In this document: positions 1-6,239 of the stretch, piece by piece | Numbering within the stretch: position 1 is the stretch's first letter | Layout of the letters: each line of letters starts with the position of its first letter | Assembly: GCA_903907885.1 (NCBI GenBank) | Contig: CAIVPY010000252.1 | Location: 1-8,092, forward strand | Direction of reading: 5' to 3' | DNA: 8,092 nucleotides | Origin: an uncultured Bacteroidota bacterium | GTDB taxonomy: Bacteria > Bacteroidota > Bacteroidia > UKL13-3 | The notes under the pieces: generated by a model | What the model saw: only the letters and a program-made list of their open reading frames with translations | What the model was told of the DNA's origin: nothing | The model's database searches: none | Position numbers and translations under genes: made by a program

Positions 1-223
1 AAATAAATCTAAACAATCGCCCAATTCATTAACTAAAATATTAGTGCAAATACCTCTTATATCAAGTAACTTTAAAACAGAAACTCTTGGATAATTTGAG
101 TTTTAAAAGCAAGTTATTTTAAACTCTCGCTCTTGAATTCTTATCCCGAACTCCGGATATTATTCACACATTTAGCGCTAAATAACTTTTTATACGAACA
201 CAAGATAATTACTTGTATTTTTA

Positions 224-231
224 TTACTTTG
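224..231 (+). promoter_or_regulatory. Candidate -7 promoter box for frr
   Basis: TTACTTTG matches the Bacteroidota -7 box TAnnTTTG at five of six fixed positions and is followed by CG. It lies 21 bases upstream of the frr ATG, which would leave a 5' leader of roughly 15 bases. No convincing TTG -33 element is seen 17-23 bases upstream, so this rests on one box in AT-rich DNA. Confidence 0.4.
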
Positions 232-252
232 CGTGAAAATTTTGATACAATT

Positions 253-819
253 ATGAGCGATCCACGATTAAAGTTAGTATTAGATGGTTTAAAGGATGCT
301 ATGGAAAAAGCAGTAGACCATGCCCAAAGCGAATTTAGCAAAATACGTGCTGGCAAGGCACATCCCAGCATGTTAGATAGCGTAAAAGTTGATTATTATG
401 GCAACTTAGTGCCCATTAGCCAAGTTGGTAATATTAATACTCCAGATGCGAAAAGCATAGTGGTTCAGCCATGGGAAAAAAACATGCTTCAGGCAATAGA
501 AAAGGGAATTATTATTGCTAATTTAGGATTTAATCCAAGCAATGATGGAAGCATTATAAGAGTTATATTACCCCCATTAACCGAAGAAAGAAGACGCGAA
601 ATAGTAAAAAAAGTGAAAGGGGAGTCTGAAACTGCAAAAATTGCAATCAGAAATATTAGAAAAGATGTTAATGAAGCTATTAAAAAGTTGCAAAAAGAAG
701 GCTTACCCGAAGATGAAGCCAAAACTGCCGAAGCTAGCGTTCAAAAAACAACTGATAGTTTTATAAAAAAAATAGAAGATTTACTTGCAGTAAAAGAAGC
801 CGAAATAATGCAAGTTTGA
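253..819 (+). CDS. frr: Ribosome recycling factor
   Basis: The 188-residue product is ribosome recycling factor. Working with EF-G in the cytoplasm, it splits post-termination 70S complexes. The family pattern runs end to end: KIRAGKA (residues 30-36), VDYYGN (46-51), QPWEK (72-76), LGFNPSNDGS (91-100), PPLTEERRREIVKK (107-120), AIRNIRKD (131-138, with R133 matching the conserved ribosome-binding Arg132 of E. coli) and the terminal KEAEIMQV. Length equals the usual 185-188 residues. The ATG at 253 was chosen because its product starts exactly where RRF proteins start; the in-frame TTG at 133 would add 40 unrelated residues that span the likely promoter. In many bacteria frr follows pyrH, but no pyrH end is visible in the 252 bases upstream. 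The transglycosylase gene follows after 37 bases with no terminator between, suggesting co-transcription. Confidence 0.97.
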   Translation: MSDPRLKLVLDGLKDAMEKAVDHAQSEFSKIRAGKAHPSMLDSVKVDYYGNLVPISQVGNINTPDAKSIVVQPWEKNMLQAIEKGIIIANLGFNPSNDGSIIRVILPPLTEERRREIVKKVKGESETAKIAIRNIRKDVNEAIKKLQKEGLPEDEAKTAEASVQKTTDSFIKKIEDLLAVKEAEIMQV

Positions 820-856
820 TTTTAAAATAGTAATTAATGTCTTAAAAAAAATACTA

Positions 857-2926
857 TTGATAAAATTCAACAAACATAACATAAGGCGATCCCTATCTAT
901 TACCACCAAAGTAATTTTTGTTTTGGTAGTACTTTCTTTTTCATTTTTTTTGCTTTTTAGAAACATTATTTTAGAAAAAGCCATACTTAGAATAAGCGAA
1001 AAACTGAGATATAAATACGATGTTAACTTACGAGTACAAGAGCACGGATTTTCAGGGATAAGTAGTATTCGTTTGGCTAAAATATCACTTATCCCTACAA
1101 ACAAAGACACCCTTATCAAATTAGATGAATTTACTGCCAGCATTAGGCTAATGTCGCTTCTTACTGGAGAAATTAGACTAAAAGAAATTGAACTTAATGA
1201 TGGTTATATACAATTAATAAAAACGGGAGATAGTAGCAACTACAGTAATTTTTTTAGAAACCAAGAACACACCACTGTTGAGAATAGAAATGATTTAACA
1301 GACGAGAAGATTAACTACTCTAATGTTGCCTACAAGCTTATAAGAAAGATATTAAAGCAAGTGCCCAATAGCGTTTCGGTTAATAACTTTAAATTACTGA
1401 TAAACGACAATGGAACCGTGTCTGATTTTAATATGTCTAAGCTTCAGCTAGATGATAATAAAATTGAATCTAGTATTCATATTAACAGCAATAATAAGTA
1501 TCAAATTTGGAAAATTACAGGCTATGCTGATGCTAGCAACGAAAAAGCTGATTTAACATTTTACAGAGAAGATTCTGGCACTGTACACTTGCCCATTATT
1601 GACGAAAAATTTAATTTAAGAGCAGGTTTTGATAGTATTAGACTTCAACTAAACGCTATAACTTTTAAAGATGGTGTGCTTAAAATAGATGGGTTTGCAT
1701 CTATTAAAAACTTAATGTTAAATCATCCTAAAATTTCAAAAAAGGATGTAGTGATTCAAGATGCTGAAGTTTACTATGCCTATCTTTTTGGTTCAGATTT
1801 TATTTCCCTTGATAGCTCAAGTAGTATCCGATTTAATAATATCGTTTTTCATCCCTATTTTAAACTAGAAGAATCAAAAAACAAAGCATGGTTTGAGTTA
1901 ACTAAAAACTCAAATGTTGTATCTCGTCTTTTCAATAAATACAATTTATATTTCAATGTTTCAACCGAAAAATTAAATGCTCAAAACTTTATAAATTCAT
2001 TACCAATAGGATTATTTGATGATGTAAAAGGGATGCAAACGGAAGGCAGTTTTACTTATCGACTAGATTTTGCTTATTATAATGACGACCCTAATAAACT
2101 TGTATTTAACAGCAATTTAGAAAAGGATAATTTCAGAATAACAAAATACGGAGAAGCAAACCTGGCTAAATTGAATTCTAGTTTTATATATACACCATAT
2201 GAAAACGGACGCCCCATGAGGCCAATATTAATAGGTCCTGAAAATCCTAATTTCACTCCGATTGATTTCACTTCACCTTTTTTAAAGAAATGTATATTGA
2301 CCACTGAAGATCCTTCATTTTACTACCATCGTGGTTTTGTAACAGAGGCTTTTAGGCAATCTATTACTAAAAATGTTAAGACGGGCAAATTTAAACGTGG
2401 TGCTAGCACTATTAGTATGCAACTAATCAAAAATGTTTTTCTTACCAGAGAAAAAACAATGGCTCGAAAACTTCAAGAAATTCTTTTGGTGTATATCCTC
2501 GAAAACAATTTTATTGTACCTAAAGATAGAATGTTTGAAGTGTACTTAAATATTATAGAATGGGGACCTAATGTGTATGGTATTGGTGAAGCTTCTCAGT
2601 TTTACTTTAAGAAAAAACCATTAGACCTTAGTCTTAGCGAGTGTTTATTTTTAGCATCAATCATTCCACGACCAAAAGGATTTATGTGGCGTTTTAATAG
2701 TGATGGCACGTCTAGACCTTGGATTGAGAAAAGCTACAAATTTTTAACTAACCTTATGATAGCCCGACAAGTTATTACCCCTGAAGATACTTTGGGATTA
2801 ACCCCTCATGTTAACATTACTGGAATAGCTAAGAAGTATATTTATAAAAACGATTCGATAGTAGTTGATACCATTAAGCCTGAAGAAGATTTTTTTGAAT
2901 TAAACGATAATCAAGACGAACAATAA
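857..2926 (+). CDS. Membrane-anchored AsmA-like/GT51 peptidoglycan transglycosylase
   Basis: This 689-residue protein has a basic N-terminus, one membrane helix (about residues 18-34), a long beta-rich region and a C-terminal glycosyltransferase-51 domain (about 465-640). GT51 enzymes polymerise lipid II into glycan strands outside the inner membrane. Visible motifs are TEDPSFYYHRG (483-493; E484 fits the catalytic glutamate), RGASTISMQLIKN (514-526), RKLQE (537-541; E541 fits the second glutamate) and YLNIIEWGPNVYGIGEAS (563-580). No transpeptidase domain follows, so it is monofunctional. Residues 50-122, with repeated 'li.l.e.....r.msLLtGeIrLkeIeL' strands, resemble the AsmA N-terminal region; I infer this by eye. 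The Asp usual after HxGx is V495 and the usual QQ is MQ, which I believe is common in Bacteroidota relatives. No ATG precedes the membrane helix in frame; TTG at 857 is the only ordinary start there. The next in-frame ATG is at codon 99. Confidence 0.88.
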   Translation: MIKFNKHNIRRSLSITTKVIFVLVVLSFSFFLLFRNIILEKAILRISEKLRYKYDVNLRVQEHGFSGISSIRLAKISLIPTNKDTLIKLDEFTASIRLMSLLTGEIRLKEIELNDGYIQLIKTGDSSNYSNFFRNQEHTTVENRNDLTDEKINYSNVAYKLIRKILKQVPNSVSVNNFKLLINDNGTVSDFNMSKLQLDDNKIESSIHINSNNKYQIWKITGYADASNEKADLTFYREDSGTVHLPIIDEKFNLRAGFDSIRLQLNAITFKDGVLKIDGFASIKNLMLNHPKISKKDVVIQDAEVYYAYLFGSDFISLDSSSSIRFNNIVFHPYFKLEESKNKAWFELTKNSNVVSRLFNKYNLYFNVSTEKLNAQNFINSLPIGLFDDVKGMQTEGSFTYRLDFAYYNDDPNKLVFNSNLEKDNFRITKYGEANLAKLNSSFIYTPYENGRPMRPILIGPENPNFTPIDFTSPFLKKCILTTEDPSFYYHRGFVTEAFRQSITKNVKTGKFKRGASTISMQLIKNVFLTREKTMARKLQEILLVYILENNFIVPKDRMFEVYLNIIEWGPNVYGIGEASQFYFKKKPLDLSLSECLFLASIIPRPKGFMWRFNSDGTSRPWIEKSYKFLTNLMIARQVITPEDTLGLTPHVNITGIAKKYIYKNDSIVVDTIKPEEDFFELNDNQDEQ

Positions 2927-2945
2927 ATCAGGATTTAGGTTTTCC

Positions 2946-4325
2946 CTATTTCAATTTTACTTTTAATTCATTTTCATTTATAGTATATCCCCATTTCACT
3001 ATTCCTGTTTTATCATAACACGATATGGTTAATAGTCGTTGGCCTTTTTTACCAGATATTTTTATCCCACAGTAGTTATTATCCACCATAAGTGTGTTTT
3101 CAACCCTAAGTGGATTGGTGGCTTCTTTGGTTTTTAGAATATTGCTAATACCCGCACTTATTGGTGAGCTTGTTAAGTCGTATAAAGGATAATTAAGAAT
3201 ACCTGTTGTTTTAAACCCAACAACATCCTTATCATCATATTTGATGTTATATTTCAAAAGTTCTGTATGATGCCTGTCGCCCGACAAAAAAACAACGCCA
3301 TTAATTTTATTATTTGTAATAAATTTTAATATTTCAGCTCTTTCTTTTATATATAAATTAAACGATTCTTTGTCGGTCTCGGTATTTAAAAACTGCCCAC
3401 CCACAACAATAAATTTGAAAACAGCACTGCTGTGAGCAAGGCTCTGTTTAAGCCAATCGAGCTGCTTAGTGCCCAATTGGGTTTTTAAATTTATTTTTTC
3501 ATCTAACTCACTCTCATCTCTAAACCACCTATCGTCAAGCATAAAAAACTCGGCATCGCTCCATTTAAAATTATGGTAAATTCCTTCTCCATTTTGCCCA
3601 GCTATTTTGTTTCCCCAATAGTCAATAAATAATTTACGACTAATGTCTTTAAACCAGAAATGTTTGTTTGCATCATTATCGCCATAATCATGATCGTCCC
3701 ATGTTGCATAATGATTCATACTTGCCAATAGTTTTTGCAAATTCTTATCGCTACGTGTATGCTGATAACGGTATCTCATACCACTTTCGCTGCTAAAATC
3801 TGCTTCACGTGTATAGGTATTGTCGCCTAGCCATACCATAAAATCAGCACCGCTTTCGGCCATGTAATTTAATATATTAGTTCCTTGTCCATAAGGTTTT
3901 CCTGGCCTATCAAAAGCAGTATCGTTCACATAATTACACGAGCCTAATAGAAACGAAAAATCAGGTGCTTCTGTGCGCCATTCCCATAATTTTTTTGTTT
4001 TAAAAGTTAGTGGGTAATTAAAGGTCATCTCTTTGCCATCTAATAAAATTTTATATTCATAGTTGGTTCCCATTCTCAATCCTGTGAGAACAAATTTGAG
4101 TATTTGTGCTTCTTTAGAATTGGTGGCTGATAATGCCAACTCATTCCATTCGCTTTTCCCTTGTTCTGTATATTTAACAGATACTTGTTGCACATCTTTA
4201 ACTTGTAACCAGATAAGATTTTCTGTATGTTCGGCATATCCCAACATCGGTCCAGATACAATACTTTGGGCGTTTGAGCTTATAAAAACCAAAGCTGCAA
4301 GAATAGTAAGCATTAACTTTTTCAT
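2946..4325 (-). CDS. Exported PhoD-family alkaline phosphatase/phosphodiesterase
   Basis: The 459-residue protein begins with a Sec signal peptide (KK, hydrophobic 4-15, SSNA|Q, likely cleaved after residue 19). A beta-rich N-terminal domain (about 20-118) is followed by a PhoD-type metallophosphatase domain. Its metal-ligand motifs are present in order: GSC (128-130), WLGDNTY (165-171), WDDHDYGDND (209-218), LDDR (263-266) and SGDRHH (348-353). The family hydrolyses phosphomonoesters or phosphodiesters outside the cytoplasm using metals (Ca2+/Fe3+ in characterised PhoD). The signal is Sec-type without a twin-arginine motif, unlike classical Tat-exported PhoD. No T9SS tail is visible, so a periplasmic location is likely. 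It converges on the transglycosylase gene, with 19 bases between stops and no clear terminator. No Pho box was recognised, so phosphate control is unproven and the substrate is unknown. Confidence 0.9.
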   Translation of the reverse strand: MKKLMLTILAALVFISSNAQSIVSGPMLGYAEHTENLIWLQVKDVQQVSVKYTEQGKSEWNELALSATNSKEAQILKFVLTGLRMGTNYEYKILLDGKEMTFNYPLTFKTKKLWEWRTEAPDFSFLLGSCNYVNDTAFDRPGKPYGQGTNILNYMAESGADFMVWLGDNTYTREADFSSESGMRYRYQHTRSDKNLQKLLASMNHYATWDDHDYGDNDANKHFWFKDISRKLFIDYWGNKIAGQNGEGIYHNFKWSDAEFFMLDDRWFRDESELDEKINLKTQLGTKQLDWLKQSLAHSSAVFKFIVVGGQFLNTETDKESFNLYIKERAEILKFITNNKINGVVFLSGDRHHTELLKYNIKYDDKDVVGFKTTGILNYPLYDLTSSPISAGISNILKTKEATNPLRVENTLMVDNNYCGIKISGKKGQRLLTISCYDKTGIVKWGYTINENELKVKLK

Positions 4326-4329
4326 TATT

Positions 4330-4337
4330 CAAACATA
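4330..4337 (-). promoter_or_regulatory. Candidate -7 box for the PhoD gene, nearly abutting its ATG
   Basis: On the minus strand TATGTTTG is an exact match to TAnnTTTG. Only four bases separate it from the ATG at 4325, so transcription from it would begin at or next to the start codon and give a leaderless message. No TTG element is found at the expected distance upstream, so a chance match in AT-rich DNA is possible. Confidence 0.35.
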
Positions 4338-4456
4338 CTATTTTTTGATTCTATAAATTTAAATAAATAGCAAATAAATTTCCCCCCATTTTGAATTAAA
4401 GACACAAATGCTTTTCATTTATTTATGCCTTAAAAATTTATTTGTTGGGTTTCAGA

Positions 4457-4486
4457 TTGAGAATTATTTTGATAATATTAACTCAA
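4457..4486 (-). terminator. Weak hairpin downstream of the MFS gene
   Basis: Arms TTGAG (4457-4461) and CTCAA (4482-4486) enclose a second AT-only inverted repeat, ATTAT-TTTG-ATAAT. The structure begins 9 bases past the MFS stop codon. It lacks a clear U-run straight after the stem on the minus strand, so it is at best a poor intrinsic terminator; it may only protect the 3' end. Confidence 0.2.
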
Positions 4487-4495
4487 ATGGAATTT

Positions 4496-5740
4496 CTATA
4501 GTTTATGTTTATCGGTTTTAATCAATTTGCTTACACGATACACAAAATAAATACTAATCATTGATATACATACAATCACATAGCCCAATGTATCGTAGTG
4601 TTCAATAGGGCTAAAATTATCTTTTTGCACCACTATCATTCCACCAGCTGCGGCAGCTACGCCACCAGCAATTTGCTGAACGGAGGAGTTGATACTCATA
4701 TATGCCCCACGGTCTTGGGGTTCGGGCAATGCAGAGGATAATGCCATTGAGGGAGTCATTCGACTCATAATGCCAATCATCATCACCACATTCATCAGCA
4801 CAATTACCCAAAAAGGAACGGGTGTAAGATGGGTGTAAATTAATACTACCACCATCATCCAAACAGATGCCAAGGCAAACAATTTAAACTTATCCATTTT
4901 ATCACTCAAATTACCTATCAAAGGCATTATGAAGAGCGAGCTTAATCCACTTACCATAAAAAGTAGTGGAAGCTGTTGGGGTGTTACATGCAAGTTGTTA
5001 ATGGCAAAGGCACTGCCCCAAGGCATCATCATAAAACCACCTATCGATAGAAGTACTGTTGACAAAAAACCTATGCGGTATTTTCGTTTTGATACCGTAT
5101 GCCATAGATGAGCAAAAGCGTTTAGATCGCTTTTTATTTCCAAATGTTTGGAAACAGGTTGCATTTTGAAAAGGATAACAGCCCAAATACAGGTAGCTAA
5201 TCCTACAATCATTAAAAAAGGAGATTGCCAACCCCACAGATTGGCTATGTACAAGCTAATTGGAATACCCAATACCTGACTAGCTCCAAAACCCATCATC
5301 ATAAAACCCATCACCCTCCCACGTTCTTGCATGGGGAACAAATCAGCTACGATAGCCATAGATATGGAGCCTATTACCCCGCCAAATAAACCTGTTATAA
5401 GTCGTGCTGCAATTAGCATTGGGTAAGATGTGGTAAGACCACAAGCCAAGGTGCCTAAAATAAAACCAATATAAAAAAACAGAAGTAGTTTTTTGCGGTC
5501 AAATCTATCGGCAAATCCTGCGGTTAAAAGTCCTGAAGCACCTGCGCTGAAAGCATATACCGACACCGCTAATCCAAATTGTTTGGTGCTAAGAGACATT
5601 GATTTCATAAGCATATCGCCAAGTGGAGACATTACCATAAAATCAAGCACCACCGAAAATTGAGTTAAGGCAAGTAGAATGATTACAATTATTTGATAGG
5701 AGGTAAACTTTAGTTTGTCTTTTGATTTTTCTTTGGTCAT
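4496..5740 (-). CDS. Major facilitator superfamily (MFS) transporter, DHA1-like
   Basis: The 414-residue inner-membrane protein shows about twelve hydrophobic segments in two halves, split by a hydrophilic loop near residues 190-220. Family landmarks are LDFMVMSPLG in helix 1 (32-41), motif A GFADRFDRKKLLL (75-87) between helices 2 and 3, ARLITGLFGG in helix 4 (112-121), and a second motif-A remnant GNLSDKMDKFKL (276-287) in the C-terminal half. The length fits 12-helix drug:H+ antiporter-1-like carriers, which commonly export small molecules; nothing here identifies the substrate. The ATG at 5740 gives MTKEKSKDKLKF, a normal charged N-terminus. A start at 5785 would add 15 residues, but that ATG lies inside a perfect TAnnTTTG box and the extra residues look non-native. 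No partner periplasmic adaptor or outer-membrane gene is adjacent. The divergent upstream region carries the tandem palindrome array, which could regulate it. Confidence 0.88.
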   Translation of the reverse strand: MTKEKSKDKLKFTSYQIIVIILLALTQFSVVLDFMVMSPLGDMLMKSMSLSTKQFGLAVSVYAFSAGASGLLTAGFADRFDRKKLLLFFYIGFILGTLACGLTTSYPMLIAARLITGLFGGVIGSISMAIVADLFPMQERGRVMGFMMMGFGASQVLGIPISLYIANLWGWQSPFLMIVGLATCIWAVILFKMQPVSKHLEIKSDLNAFAHLWHTVSKRKYRIGFLSTVLLSIGGFMMMPWGSAFAINNLHVTPQQLPLLFMVSGLSSLFIMPLIGNLSDKMDKFKLFALASVWMMVVVLIYTHLTPVPFWVIVLMNVVMMIGIMSRMTPSMALSSALPEPQDRGAYMSINSSVQQIAGGVAAAAGGMIVVQKDNFSPIEHYDTLGYVIVCISMISIYFVYRVSKLIKTDKHKL

Positions 5741-5763
5741 CTGAGGTTTAATTTTTCTGAAAA

Positions 5764-5776
5764 CGAATGCAATTCG
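5764..5776 (-). promoter_or_regulatory. Palindrome at the MFS transcription start (operator candidate)
   Basis: CGAAT-GCA-ATTCG is a perfect 5-bp inverted repeat with a 3-base spacer. It begins two bases after the predicted -7 box, over the expected transcription start and 23 bases ahead of the chosen ATG. That is a typical repressor position. A related palindrome lies at the recO promoter (7891-7907). Confidence 0.35.
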
Positions 5777-5778
5777 TG

Positions 5779-5786
5779 CAAACATA
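5779..5786 (-). promoter_or_regulatory. Candidate -7 promoter box for the MFS gene
   Basis: Minus-strand TATGTTTG is an exact TAnnTTTG match followed by CA. It predicts transcription starting near 5772-5774 and a leader of about 32 bases to the ATG at 5740, so translation could not start at 5785. No good TTG -33 element is seen. Confidence 0.5.
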
Positions 5787-5812
5787 AAGTATTCTTAGAC
5801 ATAATTTGACTT

Positions 5813-6050
5813 GGAATGATAGTCAGAAATTTCGGAATGCATATCTTTAAGTAATTTTATGCAGTCAGAAAAAAATGACTGAACAAACTTATGTGTGGAA
5901 TGGCAGTCAGAAATTTCGGACTGCATATCCTTAAGTAATTTTATATAGTCAAAAAAAAATGACTGAACAAACCGATGTGTGGAATGGCAGTCAGAAATTT
6001 CGGACTGTTTATCTTTAATTGATTTTATACAAGCGAAAAATTATGAAATG
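5813..6050. repeat. 84-bp tandem repeat array with palindromes every 42 bp
   Basis: Three tandem copies start at 5813, 5897 and 5981, each opening with GGAATG. Copies 1 and 2 differ at 9 of 84 positions by my count; copies 2 and 3 are identical for the first 27 bases, then copy 3 decays towards 6050. Each full copy has two palindromic 20-bp sites. The A sites are at 5820, 5904 and 5988, the best form being CAGTCA-GAAATTTC-GGACTG. The B sites are at 5862 and 5946, the best form being CAGTCA-GAAAAAAA-TGACTG. A degenerate trace sits at 6030. Every site is 42 bp from the next. A1 has lost part of its symmetry. The array lies between the divergent MFS and T9SS-cargo genes. Possible roles are a cooperative operator, a structured RNA or a chromosomal binding site. 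It is not CRISPR, because there are no unique spacers. The flanks (6051-6159) are AT-rich with nothing else recognised. Confidence 0.9.
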
Positions 6051-6159
6051 CAATAAATTACACTTTAAGCCTAATTATTATGCACAAATTTGAATTTTTA
6101 AAAATTATTTAGATTCAATAAATAACTATTAGAAAGATTCGATTTAGCTTATAGATAAT

Positions 6160-6167
6160 TATATTTG
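6160..6167 (+). promoter_or_regulatory. Candidate -7 promoter box for the T9SS cargo gene
   Basis: TATATTTG matches TAnnTTTG exactly. A partial -33 match, TTCG, lies 18 bases upstream (6138-6141). Transcription would start near 6173 and leave a leader of about 67 bases. The surroundings are very AT-rich, so chance matches are likely. Confidence 0.35.
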
Positions 6168-6217
6168 AGTATTGTTATCGATTGTCTTTTGTAACTAAAT
6201 ATTTTATTTTATAAAAA

Positions 6218-6232
6218 ACTATTATAAATAGT
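6218..6232 (+). repeat. Short inverted repeat just before the T9SS cargo start codon
   Basis: ACTATT-ATA-AATAGT is a perfect 6-bp inverted repeat with a 3-base spacer, ending 7 bases before the ATG at 6240. It could be an operator or a weak hairpin over the ribosome-entry region. All but two of its pairs are A-T, so it would be unstable as RNA. Confidence 0.25.
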
Positions 6233-6239
6233 ATTCAAT

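Noticed and set aside
1..102. Open frame on the minus strand running off the left edge (34 codons), and a plus-strand open frame from 2 to 94
   Set aside because: The minus frame has no ATG or GTG and only a late TTG; neither translation resembles a family I know. Open stretches this short are expected by chance, so no gene is called in 1-252.
133..252. 40-residue N-terminal extension of frr from the TTG at 133
   Set aside because: The residues do not resemble RRF; the ATG at 253 gives the exact family start and length, and the region contains a likely promoter box.
2077..2304. Minus-strand open frame inside the transglycosylase gene
   Set aside because: It is a shadow of a strongly supported coding region, with no ribosome binding site or domain evidence.
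2927..2945. Bidirectional terminator between the convergent transglycosylase and PhoD genes
   Set aside because: Only a poor TAGG/CCTA pairing with two mismatches further out; no stable stem or U-run.
4063..4356. Plus-strand open frame of 97 codons antisense to the PhoD N-terminus
   Set aside because: It is the reverse frame of a clear signal peptide and N-terminal domain and has no recognisable family pattern.
5862..5881. Array hairpins as intrinsic terminators
   Set aside because: The CAGTCA/TGACTG stem has its A-run in the loop and no T-run after the stem on either strand; both flanking genes start, rather than end, here.
5813..6050. CRISPR array
   Set aside because: The whole 84-bp unit is repeated, with no unique spacers, and no cas gene is present.
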